Below, one piece after another: positions 7,770 to 14,804 of a stretch of 24,636 bases of DNA. The DNA is from JBOGEN01 sp050743265 (GTDB lineage Bacteria; Actinomycetota; Actinomycetes; JBOGEN01). Each line of letters begins with the position of its first letter. The first letter of the stretch is position 1. The stretch lies in the NCBI GenBank assembly GCA_050743265.1, contig JBOGEN010000011.1, forward strand, positions 1 through 24,636, written 5' to 3'. Under the pieces are notes generated by a model. It saw nothing but the letters and a program-made list of their open reading frames with translations. It was not told where the DNA came from and did not search any database. A program made the position numbers and the translations under genes.

Positions 7770-8324
7770 GTGGCTCCGTCGCTTGCGCTTGTCGTCTGTG
7801 GCGCCCCACTCGCCGTACGGACACCGGATACTGGTCGCGCACTCATCGAGGCAGGCTGGGCCGTCACCGTCGTCGCGACCGAGGCCGCTTCGCCATGGCT
7901 CGATACGGGCGCGATCCGCTCGGCCGTCGGCCAGTCACCGCGGACGGCCTACCGCACGCCTGACCAGCCGAAGCCCCCAAGGTCGGCCGCCGTCGTCGCC
8001 TGTCCGGCCACGTTCAACACCATCAACAAGCTGGCGGCCGGGCTCGCCGACAACTACGCGACGAGCCTGCTCTGCGAGTCTCTCGGCGCAGCCGTTCCCC
8101 TAGTTGTTGTCCCGATGGTCAACGAGTACCTGTGGGGCCACCCGGCATGGGCGCAGCACCTGACGCGCCTCGCCAACTCAGGTGCAACGTTCCTAGATGT
8201 TCAGACTGGCGAGCGCGAACCACGGGCTGTCCCCTCAGGAAGCGGTGATCAGGTCGTCGAGGCCTTCGATCCAGGCTGGGTCACCAACGCCCTTCCGTCG
8301 CCAGACACACTCCCCTCGCACTAG
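7770..8324 (+). CDS. Flavoprotein, HFCD/CoaC-like family
   Basis: 184 residues from a GTG start. The ACPATFNTINKLAAG segment (77-91) with PAT at 79-81 and Asn83 is the flavin-binding signature of the homo-oligomeric flavin-containing Cys decarboxylase family. PMVNEYLWGHP at 115-125 is the second family motif. The family includes phosphopantothenoylcysteine decarboxylase and lantibiotic EpiD, but single-domain copies beside XRE regulators in actinobacteria have no known substrate. It follows the regulator by 10 bases and is probably in the same transcript. A strong hairpin lies 18 bases after its stop. A redox or ligand-sensing partner of the regulator is possible but not shown by the sequence. 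Confidence 0.8.
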   Translation: MAPSLALVVCGAPLAVRTPDTGRALIEAGWAVTVVATEAASPWLDTGAIRSAVGQSPRTAYRTPDQPKPPRSAAVVACPATFNTINKLAAGLADNYATSLLCESLGAAVPLVVVPMVNEYLWGHPAWAQHLTRLANSGATFLDVQTGEREPRAVPSGSGDQVVEAFDPGWVTNALPSPDTLPSH

Positions 8325-8342
8325 CTCCTCGTTTCGCAAGTG

Positions 8343-8369
8343 ACCAACCCGCACTTTTGTGCGGGTGGT
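8343..8369. terminator. Hairpin after the flavoprotein gene
   Basis: CCCGCAC, a TTTT loop (8355-8358), then GTGCGGG form a perfect core stem. It extends to 11 base pairs with one bulged A. It begins 18 bases after the flavoprotein stop. No U-run follows, as is common for actinobacterial terminators. It could also be an operator in front of the pra-like gene. Confidence 0.55.
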
Positions 8370-8459
8370 ACCGCTGTACGTCCTGTGGGTCGAATCTGCC
8401 GTCACTGTCGTTGTCGTCGGTCCGGAAAGTCCGGGCCGTCACAGCGAAGTGGAGTAGTC

Positions 8460-8948
8460 ATGGCAATCCAGGGACCCATCGAGGTGCCTTTCGAGCAGGT
8501 GTTTCCGCACGGTGGCTTCCTGCACGGCGACGTGAGTCCGATGCGGGACTTCGAGAAGTCCACACCGGAGAGCCCGGTGCAGGCGACCGACAAGCAGTCC
8601 GGTGAGCTGGTGTGGGCCGTCGATGTCATTGACGCCGATCCGCAGGCGCGGTCGAAGACGGTGCGGGTGAAGATCGCTGCCCCAGTGCAGCCGGTGCCCC
8701 CCGAAGCCGTCGCGGGGATGCCATTCCGCCCGGTGGCGTTCGAGGGCTTCTCGGTGACGCCGTACGTGGACTCGAACACGGGTCGGCTGGCGTACTCGTT
8801 CCGCGCGCGTGGGATGCGCGCCCCGTCGGCGAAGGACGCTGGCTCTAGCGGCACGACCACATCCTCGGCATCGACGGCCGGCGCCGCCGCGTCGTCGTCG
8901 GCTGGGGAGAAGTCCTCGTCGGGTTCGTCGTCGAAGCAGGCGGCCTGA
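8460..8948 (+). CDS. pra: Plasmid replication, integration and excision activator (Pra-like)
   Basis: 162 residues. The start MAIQGPIEVPFEQVFPHGGF and the core segments VWAVDVIDADPQARSK, VPPEAVAGMPFRPVAFEG and GRLAYSFRARGMRAP follow the Pra family of Streptomyces AICEs. In pSAM2, Pra switches on replication, integration and excision genes. The last 40 residues are a low-complexity Ser/Ala/Gly tail, likely disordered. The ATG at 8460 follows GTGGAG and matches the family N-terminus. An in-frame ATG at 8340 would add a Cys/Arg-rich stretch encoded across the hairpin and is rejected. It is followed after 13 bases by the small membrane peptide gene. Assignment rests on memory of the family, not on a search. 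Confidence 0.8.
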   Translation: MAIQGPIEVPFEQVFPHGGFLHGDVSPMRDFEKSTPESPVQATDKQSGELVWAVDVIDADPQARSKTVRVKIAAPVQPVPPEAVAGMPFRPVAFEGFSVTPYVDSNTGRLAYSFRARGMRAPSAKDAGSSGTTTSSASTAGAAASSSAGEKSSSGSSSKQAA

Positions 8949-8961
8949 GGGGGGCTGAGTG

Positions 8962-9105
8962 ATGCGCGCGCGTGTGCTGGTCGTCCTGATCGTCCTGGTG
9001 GCGTTGCTGCCGGGTGTCGTAGTGGATGCCTGTCAGGCGGTGCTGGGCGGTGCCCTGGAGCTTGGGCAGTCGCTGCTGGACCAGGCGGGTGGCGGGCATG
9101 CGTGA
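8962..9105 (+). CDS. Small membrane peptide, SpdD-like
   Basis: A 47-residue peptide, MRARVLVVLIVLVALLPGVV followed by a short amphipathic tail. Residues 4-21 form one hydrophobic segment, either a transmembrane helix or a signal anchor. A small membrane protein directly before tra is usual in AICEs, where Spd proteins act in spread of the plasmid through the mycelium. This organism need not be mycelial. The stop overlaps the tra start by 8 bases, so translation is probably coupled. Confidence 0.6.
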   Translation: MRARVLVVLIVLVALLPGVVVDACQAVLGGALELGQSLLDQAGGGHA

Positions 9106-10543
9106 CGTGCACGGGTACGGGGGCTACGGCCGGGTTGGTGCGCCGCCAGTGGTGCAACGTTACCCGGTCGACCCCCGCCCCCCGGAGACCCGCTCCTACA
9201 GCTGGCTCACCATCCTCGGCCGCCCGCTGTGGTCCTGGCGGATCGAGCTCACCACGGCCCTGCTCGGCCTCTACGTCTGGCACGCGCTCGCCGGGATCAT
9301 GCACGAGGCGATCGCCCTGGTACTGATGGCCGTAGCCGGGGCCGGGCTGTCCCGGATCGGTCGTGTCCGCCGGGCGGTCCGGTGGGTGTTTCGCTGGTCC
9401 CAGGTGTGCCGCAAGTGGGAGAAGGCGGTCCGCCACGCCGGCCTCGCCACGTTCTCGGACCGGGTGCCGCGACCGCGTCGGATGCGGCTGGTCCCGGCCG
9501 GGGAACGCCTCAAGGTCCGCATCCCCGACGGCGGACGAGTCACCGACCTGGCCGGTGCCGCCGAGGCCGTGGCCGTGGTTCTCGACGTGCGCGATGTCCG
9601 CGTAGTCCGCAACCCCGCCTCCGCCCGGTACGCGGACGTGACCGTCATCCGCCGCGACCCCTTCATGTCCGAAGACGCGGACCCGTGGCCGCGAGTGTCC
9701 GCGCAGCGGTGCTCGTTGTGGGAGCCGGTACCGGTCGGTGCGGACGAGGACGGCGAACCGGTCACCATCACCCTGCCGGAACGGAACGTGCTCCTCGGCG
9801 GGGAGCCCGGTGCCGGCAAGTCCGTCGCGCAGTCTCTACTGACGGCGACGGCCGCGCTCGACCCGGACGTCGAGCTGTTCCTCTTCGACGGCAAGCAAGT
9901 CGAGCTCGCCCCCTGGGCCGCCTCCGCCGTGGCCACCGTCGGCCCCGATGTCGCCCATGCGGTGGACGTGCTCGACGGGCTGCGCACCGACATGGACGCC
10001 CGCTACGGGGTCCTGCTCGGCGAAGGACGCCGCAAAGTCAGCAAGGACGACGGCCTCCCACTGCGGCTGGTCGTGGTGGACGAGCTGGCCTACTTCCTCG
10101 CCATGGGCGACCGCAAGGACTGCCAGGCGTTCGCGACCGGCATACGTGATCTCGTGGCCCGTGGCCGGGCGGCCGGCATCATCGTCGTCGCCGCCACGCA
10201 GAAGCCCTCGCATGAGATCGTGCCGACCGGGCTCCGCGACCTGTTCGCGTTCCGGTGGGCGATGCGCTGCACCACCCCGCAGGCCTCCGACACCGTCCTG
10301 GGCCAGGGCTGGGCCTCGCTGGGCTACACCGCCTCCGACGTCGACGGGGCCGCCCGCGGTGTGGGCTACCTGCTCCACGAAGGCGGGCAACCGGTCCGCT
10401 GCCGCTCCTACCTCCTCGACGACGACACCCTCCAGACCCTGTCCCGCCGCGCGGCTGACCTGCGACGTAACCCGACGGGTGAGAACTCTCGGCACCCCTC
10501 GAACGCGAAGCCGGAGCGGGAGTCGGAGCGGGTGCGACCATGA
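9098..10543 (+). CDS. FtsK/SpoIIIE-type DNA transfer ATPase (Tra)
   Basis: 481 residues. Hydrophobic stretches at about 50-66 and 70-86 predict two membrane helices, followed by a basic linker. The motor domain has Walker A GEPGAGKS (235-242), Walker B LRLVVVDEL (322-330), the RGRAAGI segment (355-361) and ATQKPS (366-371), all typical of FtsK/SpoIIIE pumps. In AICEs this one protein moves double-stranded DNA between cells and replaces a type IV secretion system. The ATG at 9098 overlaps the preceding small gene by 8 bases; the upstream ATG at 9026 would run through that gene. It overlaps rep by 4 bases (ATGA). It lacks the gamma domain of chromosomal FtsK, in keeping with a plasmid transfer role. 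Confidence 0.9.
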   Translation: MRDVHGYGGYGRVGAPPVVQRYPVDPRPPETRSYSWLTILGRPLWSWRIELTTALLGLYVWHALAGIMHEAIALVLMAVAGAGLSRIGRVRRAVRWVFRWSQVCRKWEKAVRHAGLATFSDRVPRPRRMRLVPAGERLKVRIPDGGRVTDLAGAAEAVAVVLDVRDVRVVRNPASARYADVTVIRRDPFMSEDADPWPRVSAQRCSLWEPVPVGADEDGEPVTITLPERNVLLGGEPGAGKSVAQSLLTATAALDPDVELFLFDGKQVELAPWAASAVATVGPDVAHAVDVLDGLRTDMDARYGVLLGEGRRKVSKDDGLPLRLVVVDELAYFLAMGDRKDCQAFATGIRDLVARGRAAGIIVVAATQKPSHEIVPTGLRDLFAFRWAMRCTTPQASDTVLGQGWASLGYTASDVDGAARGVGYLLHEGGQPVRCRSYLLDDDTLQTLSRRAADLRRNPTGENSRHPSNAKPERESERVRP

Positions 10544-12087
10544 GCGTCGCCACCGTCGCGCAGACCACCGACCAGGTCGCCCGAGCGGCCGAGACAGTAG
10601 GGCTGCCCGCGCCCGACCAGGAGACAGCCCTGGTCCTGGACCGGGCCTCCCGGGGCGGCTATGACCGGTGGTCCGAGCAGATCCGCTCCACCGGCTACTG
10701 CTCGCACCCGGTCCGCCTCTCCGGCCAGGTCACGGCAATTGACCGGGCCACCGGCGAGGCGCGGGTCCACTACGACACCGGCAAAGAGCCGGATGGGGTG
10801 CTGCTCAAGGCGTGCAACAACCGCCGCGCCACCGTGTGCCCCACCTGCGCGGAGACCTACCGGGCCGACACCTACCAGCTGATCGCCGCCGGGCTCCGCG
10901 GTGGCAAAGGCGTCCCGGAAACCGTCGGTGCCCACCCCCGGGTGTTTGGCACACTCACCGCAGGGTCGTTCGGCCCCGTCCACGGTCGCGTGGAGCGTCG
11001 CGGCCGGACTTCCCCCTGTCGAGCCCGGCGCCGACGCGTCTCCTGCCCACACGGCCGCCCCACCTGGTGCACCCACCGCCACACCGAGGACGACCCCTGG
11101 CTCGGCCGTCCGCTCTGTGCCGAGTGCTACGACTACGACGCGGCCGTGCTGTTCAACTGCTTCGCCCCCGAGCTGTGGCGCCGGTTCACCATCTACCTGC
11201 GCCGCGACCTCGCCCGCCTCGCCGGCCTCTCCCAGAAGCGCATGCGGCAGCTCGTCAGAGTGCGGTTCGCGAAGGTCGCCGAGGGCCAGAAACGCGGCCT
11301 GGTCCACTTCCACGCGGTCCTCCGACTCGACGCGGCCGCCGACGACCCGGCCGAGCACCTGCCCCCGCCGCCACCGTTCACCGCCGACCTCCTCGAGGAA
11401 GCCTTCTACTCCGCGGCGGCCCGGGTGCACGTCGACACCCCCGCCCTGTCCCCCTCCGAGCCCGGGGTCAGGCTGCGGTTCGGGGAGCAGGTCGACGTCC
11501 GCACGGTGCGCACCGACGCCATCGAACGCTCCGGGGAGTCCGGTGACCTGGACGAGACCGCGGTCGCGGCGTACCTGGCGAAGTACGTCACCAAGGCCAC
11601 CGCCACCGGCGGCATCTCCGACCGGACCTTCACCCGCGACAGCATCGCCACTCTCAACCCGGGCCATCACTACGACCGGATGGCGCTGACCGCATGGCGG
11701 CTCGGCGGCCGCAAGGCCCTCGAGGAGTTCCGGCTGCGCCGCTGGGCGCACATGCTCGGCTTCCGCGGCCACGTCGCCACCAGATCCCGCGGCTACAGCA
11801 CCACCCTCGGACGGCTCCGCGGCGCCAGGCGGGACTACCGGGTCAAGCAGAAGTTCGGCGACCAGGGCCCGCGTGACCCCTGGGGCCGGGCACTCGACGC
11901 CTCTGACGACCCCGACGACGACGAGTCCACGGTGCTGCTGGTCGCGGACTGGCGGTTCACCGGCCGCGGTCACACCACTGTCGGCGACGCCTGGCTGGCC
12001 GAGACCTCCGCGGCGCGTGCCCGCGAGCACAAGGAAGCCCGAAATGCCGAACGCAGGAACCAGACCGTGAACCGGGAGGAGCAGTGA
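10540..12087 (+). CDS. Rolling-circle replication initiator, RepSA type
   Basis: 515 residues. Features of actinobacterial rolling-circle initiators are a zinc-finger-like CNNRRATVCPTC (92-103), HPRVFGTLTAGSFGPVHG (132-149), a metal-binding HFH at 256-258 in VHFHAVLRL, and AAYLAKYVTK (343-352), where Tyr345 or Tyr349 would attack the origin strand. RepSA of pSAM2 nicks its double-strand origin and drives replication after excision. The start overlaps the tra stop by 4 bases and the end shares one base with the next start codon. A 540-residue open frame on the opposite strand is a G+C artefact. No origin sequence was identified; in some AICEs it lies within or beside rep. Confidence 0.88.
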   Translation: MSVATVAQTTDQVARAAETVGLPAPDQETALVLDRASRGGYDRWSEQIRSTGYCSHPVRLSGQVTAIDRATGEARVHYDTGKEPDGVLLKACNNRRATVCPTCAETYRADTYQLIAAGLRGGKGVPETVGAHPRVFGTLTAGSFGPVHGRVERRGRTSPCRARRRRVSCPHGRPTWCTHRHTEDDPWLGRPLCAECYDYDAAVLFNCFAPELWRRFTIYLRRDLARLAGLSQKRMRQLVRVRFAKVAEGQKRGLVHFHAVLRLDAAADDPAEHLPPPPPFTADLLEEAFYSAAARVHVDTPALSPSEPGVRLRFGEQVDVRTVRTDAIERSGESGDLDETAVAAYLAKYVTKATATGGISDRTFTRDSIATLNPGHHYDRMALTAWRLGGRKALEEFRLRRWAHMLGFRGHVATRSRGYSTTLGRLRGARRDYRVKQKFGDQGPRDPWGRALDASDDPDDDESTVLLVADWRFTGRGHTTVGDAWLAETSAARAREHKEARNAERRNQTVNREEQ

Positions 12088-12341
12088 TGAGCACGCACAT
12101 CGCGGTGCACGTCGACGAGGAAGCCACCGTCGACTGCCACGCCTTCACCGACCGGCCGCCCATCCTCGCCGTCCACGGGGAGGAGGTCACCTTCGACCTG
12201 GCCCCCGGCCACGCGGACTCGGACGTGCAGCTGGCCTTCGCCGCCGACCTGCTCGCCGCGGTGCTGGCCTTCCACGCGGGCACCCAGCGGTACTTCGGCC
12301 GACACGCGGCCACCCCGCGGGCAGAGGGTGCCGCCGCATGA
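12087..12341 (+). CDS. Small hypothetical protein of the AICE rep-xis interval
   Basis: 84 residues, acidic, with no recognised domain. The middle (VDCHAFTDRPPILAVHG) looks like short beta strands, and the end is helical. GGGAGGA at 12074-12080 stands 6 bases before ATG 12087, which is preferred to the in-frame GTG at 12084. It is coupled to rep by one shared base and to the next small gene by a 4-base ATGA overlap. Small proteins of this size are usual between rep and xis in such elements. No function can be given. Confidence 0.65.
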   Translation: MSTHIAVHVDEEATVDCHAFTDRPPILAVHGEEVTFDLAPGHADSDVQLAFAADLLAAVLAFHAGTQRYFGRHAATPRAEGAAA

Positions 12342-12457
12342 ACACGCCAACCACTCCCTTCGTCGTCCTCCCCGTAGCCGCCCTGGCGCAGGCCGCAGCG
12401 AAGGCCGTCAAGGGTGAGCGCAGCGAATCGCGCAGCGACGCCGCCAGGCGCCCTTGA
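12338..12457 (+). CDS. Very small hypothetical peptide
   Basis: A 39-residue frame opened by an ATGA overlap with the preceding gene. The first 26 residues (VVLPVAALAQAAAKAVKG part) are helical and alanine-rich, and the tail is basic. The last 50 bases coincide with an inverted repeat, so the C-terminus may be shaped by a DNA or RNA structure rather than by protein function. Support comes only from the overlap and the position in the operon. Confidence 0.4.
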   Translation: MNTPTTPFVVLPVAALAQAAAKAVKGERSESRSDAARRP

Positions 12458-12460
12458 CGG
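12405..12460. repeat. 10-bp inverted repeat with internal direct repeats
   Basis: CCGTCAAGGG (12405-12414) and its exact complement CCCTTGACGG (12451-12460) enclose 36 bases that carry CGCAGCGA twice (12420-12427 and 12432-12439). It may be an operon-ending hairpin, or a site bound by Rep or Xis. There is no U-run. Confidence 0.5.
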
Positions 12461-12562
12461 ACACAGCGAAGACCGGAGCCTGTGCGGGCGCAGGGGAGGA
12501 CGACGACCTGAACGGATGGCAACTACAGCAACCACGACGTACGACTCGGGGAGGAGACGGAG

Positions 12563-12775
12563 ATGGAGCGGCTGTTGACGGTGGATGAGGCTGCGGAAGC
12601 GATGAACACGTCGTCTCGGTTTGTGCGGCGTCTGGTGGCGGAGCGGCGGATCACGTTCACGCGGTTGGGTCGTCATGTGCGGATCGCTGCCGCGGATGTG
12701 GAGGCGTACGTGGAGGCCGGACGTGTCGAGCCGCTGACGGCTGCCTCGGTGTGGCGTGTGCGGGCGCGTGTGTGA
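12563..12775 (+). CDS. xis: Excisionase, helix-turn-helix (MerR/excisionase type)
   Basis: 70 residues. LLTVDEAAEAMNTSSRFVRR (residues 4-23) followed by ERRITFTRLGRHVRI is the winged-helix fold of excisionase-family DNA-binding proteins, and residues 45-54 (ADVEAYVEAG) are the usual closing helix. It should bind beside the attachment site and turn the integrase towards excision. GGGGAGGAG at 12548-12556 is a good ribosome binding site. The stop TGA shares one base with the ATG of the integrase gene, so the two are co-translated. Confidence 0.85.
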   Translation: MERLLTVDEAAEAMNTSSRFVRRLVAERRITFTRLGRHVRIAAADVEAYVEAGRVEPLTAASVWRVRARV

Positions 12776-13914
12776 TGGGTCGTCGGCATTTCGGGGCGTT
12801 GCGCCGGTTGGCGTCGGGCCGTTGGCAGGCGCGGTATCGGGGTCTCGACGGCCAGATGCGTCCGGCCCCGGTGACGTTCGTGACGAAGTCAGAGGCTGCG
12901 CGTTGGCTGTCGTTGGTCGAGACGCAGCTGACCAGTGGGACGTGGCAGGACTCGCGCCGGGGTGAGATCCCGATCGGAGAGTTCGCGGACGCCTGGGTGG
13001 ACGAGCGGCCGAACCTGCGTCCGAAGACGGTGGAGCTGTACCGGAGCCTTCTTCGTCGGCACGTTCGCCCGTACCTGGGCGACGTCTGGGTGAACCGGCT
13101 GTCGACTGAGCGAGTTCGGGTCTGGCGCAGGGCGCTGCTTGATGCCGGGGTGTCACCGACCACGACGGCGAAGGCGTATCGGCTGCTGCGGTCGATCATG
13201 ACGACAGCCGTGGACGACGAGCTGATCCACCGAAACCCGTGCCGCCTCCGTGGAGCGAGCACGGAGCCGACTCCGGAGCGGCCTGTCGCGACGGTGGCAC
13301 AGGTGATGGAGATCGCCAACCGGGTCCCGGTTCGGTTCCGGGCGATGGTGTTGCTGGGGACCTTCGCGAGCCTGCGGTGGGGCGAGCTGGTGGCGCTGCG
13401 TCGGCGGAACCTCGACCTCGATCGCGGGATCGTGCGGGTGGTTGCCGCGTACAACGAGTTGTCGACCGGTGGAATGCATCTGGGTCAGCCGAAGTCCGCG
13501 GCCGGGCGGCGGATCGTGGCGATCCCGCAGTCGATCGTCCCGGATCTGGCGTGGCACGTGGCCGAGTTCGCCGCGGCTGGCCCGGACGGCTTCGTCTTCG
13601 TCGGCCCGCAGGGCGGTCCCCTTCGCCGGAGCAACTTCAACAAGGACGTGCCCTGGCATGCGATCACCAAGGCGGTCGGCCTGCCCGGGCTCCGCTTCCA
13701 CGATCTGCGACATACCGGCAACACCCTTGCGGCTCCGTACGCGAGTACTCGCGAACTGATGTCGCGGATGGGGCACAGCAGCACCCGCGCGGCGATCATC
13801 TACCAGCACGCCACCGAGGACCGGGACCGCGTGATCGCCGATGCCCTCGACACGCTGCTTGCGGCCGGGATGGTTACCCCCGAGGAGGCAGAGCGGGCGG
13901 CCGATGACCCCTGA
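12775..13914 (+). CDS. int: Site-specific tyrosine recombinase (integrase)
   Basis: 379 residues. An N-terminal arm-binding part is followed by a SAM-like core-binding domain (about 65-155) and the catalytic domain. Active-site residues are Arg201 in SLRWGEL, Lys240 as the likely beta-hairpin lysine, His309 and Arg312 in HDLRHT, His334 in MGHSS, and Tyr343 in IIYQH. All are present, so the enzyme looks active. ATG 12775 is chosen because it overlaps the xis stop; a start at 12751 would lie inside xis. The gene points at tRNA-Gly, whose 3' end lies about 100 bases downstream, the standard layout for AICE integrases that use tRNA genes as attB. Confidence 0.93.
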   Translation: MGRRHFGALRRLASGRWQARYRGLDGQMRPAPVTFVTKSEAARWLSLVETQLTSGTWQDSRRGEIPIGEFADAWVDERPNLRPKTVELYRSLLRRHVRPYLGDVWVNRLSTERVRVWRRALLDAGVSPTTTAKAYRLLRSIMTTAVDDELIHRNPCRLRGASTEPTPERPVATVAQVMEIANRVPVRFRAMVLLGTFASLRWGELVALRRRNLDLDRGIVRVVAAYNELSTGGMHLGQPKSAAGRRIVAIPQSIVPDLAWHVAEFAAAGPDGFVFVGPQGGPLRRSNFNKDVPWHAITKAVGLPGLRFHDLRHTGNTLAAPYASTRELMSRMGHSSTRAAIIYQHATEDRDRVIADALDTLLAAGMVTPEEAERAADDP

Positions 13915-13925
13915 CCGGAAGCGTC

Positions 13926-13944
13926 GTGGCACGTTTGTGGCACG
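13926..13944. repeat. Paired GTGGCACG direct repeats near the attachment site
   Basis: GTGGCACG occurs at 13926-13933 and 13937-13944, an 11-base period or about one helical turn. The pair lies between int and the tRNA attachment site. It is a candidate arm-type site for integrase or Xis. No experimental support. Confidence 0.4.
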
Positions 13945-13971
13945 ACCCCCATGACGGCCCCGGCAAGCGAG

Positions 13972-14009
13972 AGCCCCAGGCGAGGTGATCATGCCTCTGG
14001 CCTGGGGCT
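13972..14009. terminator. Hairpin between int and tRNA-Gly
   Basis: AGCCCCAGGC (13972-13981) pairs perfectly with GCCTGGGGCT (14000-14009). Inside, GAGG and CCTC can extend the fold. It may stop int transcription on the + strand and tRNA transcription on the - strand. No U-run is present. Confidence 0.6.
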
Positions 14010-14016
14010 TCGTACG

Positions 14017-14062
14017 TGGAGCGGGTGAAGGGAATCGAACCCTCACTGTCAGCTTGGGAAGC
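14017..14062. other. Predicted attachment site (tRNA-Gly 3' half)
   Basis: The end of the element must lie in the 3' half of this intact tRNA gene, because int and its hairpin stop just outside it. AICE att cores usually span the T-arm and anticodon region. The right limit given here is approximate; only comparison with the other end of the element, outside the window, would fix the core. Confidence 0.45.
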
Positions 14063-14090
14063 TGATGTTCTGCCATTGAACTACACCCGC
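14017..14090 (-). tRNA. tRNA-Gly(CCC)
   Basis: A complete cloverleaf is read on the - strand. Acceptor GCGGGTG pairs fully with CACCCGC. The anticodon stem TCAGC/GCTGA encloses the loop TTCCCAA, giving anticodon CCC. The T-arm GAGGG-TTCGATT-CCCTT has one G-U and one A-U end pair. The discriminator base is U at 14020, and CCA is encoded at 14019-14017. The D-arm contains GTTCAATGGCAGAAC. It serves as the integration target of the element on its 3' side and remains intact. A weak TATGGT at 14129-14124 could be its -10 box. Confidence 0.95.
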
Positions 14091-14206
14091 AGGACCCGCC
14101 CTCGAGGAGCGGATCAGGCAGACACCATAGCGTGCCGCCCTCCGGGGCGAGGTACCCGCGGCGGTGCGTGCGGCCCCCCAGCGAACGGTGCCGGTAGCCT
14201 CGCGGC

Positions 14207-14782
14207 GTGCTGCTGTCCGACCGGGACATCCGGGCCGAGATCGAGAAGGGCCGGATCGTCCTCGCCCCGTACGACGACGACCTCGTCCAGCCGTCGAGCA
14301 TCGACGTGCGGCTCGACCGCTACTTCCGCGTGTTCGAGAACCACCGGTACCCGCACATCGACCCCGCGGTCGAGCAGGCCGAGCTGACCCGGCTCGTCGA
14401 GCCGAACGGGGACGACCCGTTCATCCTGCACCCGGGCGAGTTCGTCCTGGCGTCGACGTTCGAGGTGATCACGCTCCCTGACGACGTGGCCGCGCGTCTG
14501 GAGGGCAAGAGCTCGCTGGGCCGGCTCGGGCTGCTCACGCACTCCACGGCCGGGTTCATCGACCCTGGCTTCTCGGGCCACGTGACCCTCGAGCTGTCGA
14601 ACGTGGCCACGCTGCCGATCGTCCTGTGGCCAGGGATGAAGATCGGCCAGTTCTGCTTCTTCCGGCTGACGTCGCCGGCCGAGTTCCCGTACGGGTCTGG
14701 CCGCCACGAGTCGCGGTACCAGGGCCAGCGGGGGCCGACGCCGTCGCGCTCGTACAAGAGCTGGTACCGCGCCGACACCTGA
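14207..14782 (+). CDS. dcd: dCTP deaminase, probably the dUMP-forming bifunctional type
   Basis: 191 residues, the normal length. It begins MLLSDRDIR at a GTG codon, as actinobacterial homologues do. The catalytic core is the conserved GKSSLGRLGLLTHSTAG segment followed by FIDPGFSGHVTLELSN, with GQFCFFRL and a C-terminal YQGQRGPTPS strand that closes over the nucleotide. It converts dCTP to dUTP; the actinobacterial enzyme (as in Mycobacterium tuberculosis) goes on to dUMP and pyrophosphate. It supplies dUMP for thymidylate synthesis. It is a host gene standing alone, divergent from tRNA-Gly and convergent with the GGDEF-EAL gene, whose end is 22 bases away. Confidence 0.95.
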   Translation: MLLSDRDIRAEIEKGRIVLAPYDDDLVQPSSIDVRLDRYFRVFENHRYPHIDPAVEQAELTRLVEPNGDDPFILHPGEFVLASTFEVITLPDDVAARLEGKSSLGRLGLLTHSTAGFIDPGFSGHVTLELSNVATLPIVLWPGMKIGQFCFFRLTSPAEFPYGSGRHESRYQGQRGPTPSRSYKSWYRADT

Positions 14783-14804
14783 CGTCGCGCGGGGCGCAGA
14801 ACCT

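Larger units (their letters stand above)
1..14020. mobile_element. Actinomycete integrative and conjugative element (AICE), right part
   Basis: The block holds the typical AICE set in order: regulator, Pra-like activator, FtsK-type Tra, RepSA-type initiator, Xis and tyrosine integrase. The integrase gene ends about 100 bases from the 3' end of a tRNA-Gly gene, which is the usual attachment site of this class. No second copy of the tRNA 3' end is seen at the left, so the left boundary is outside the window and the element is longer than 14 kb. The replication and transfer genes are very G+C rich, like the host. The cargo at 293-3921 is visibly richer in A+T, which suggests a separate acquisition. 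AICEs of the pSAM2 type replicate by rolling circle after excision and move as double-stranded DNA through a single FtsK-like pump. That mode of life is inferred here from gene content. Confidence 0.85.

Noticed and set aside
10408..12030. 540-codon open frame opposite rep
   Set aside because: It mirrors the rep gene in very G+C-rich DNA and shows Gly/Val/Ala-rich low-complexity sequence with no motif. Rep is clearly coding on the other strand.
12516..12578. 20-codon ATG frame overlapping the xis start
   Set aside because: It is Thr- and Arg-rich, has no ribosome binding site of its own and covers the xis ribosome binding site. A leader peptide cannot be excluded but is not supported.
1..14020. 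CRISPR array, insertion sequence or second copy of the tRNA 3' end
   Set aside because: No regularly spaced repeats, no transposase gene and no match to the tRNA-Gly 3' half were found left of int in this window.
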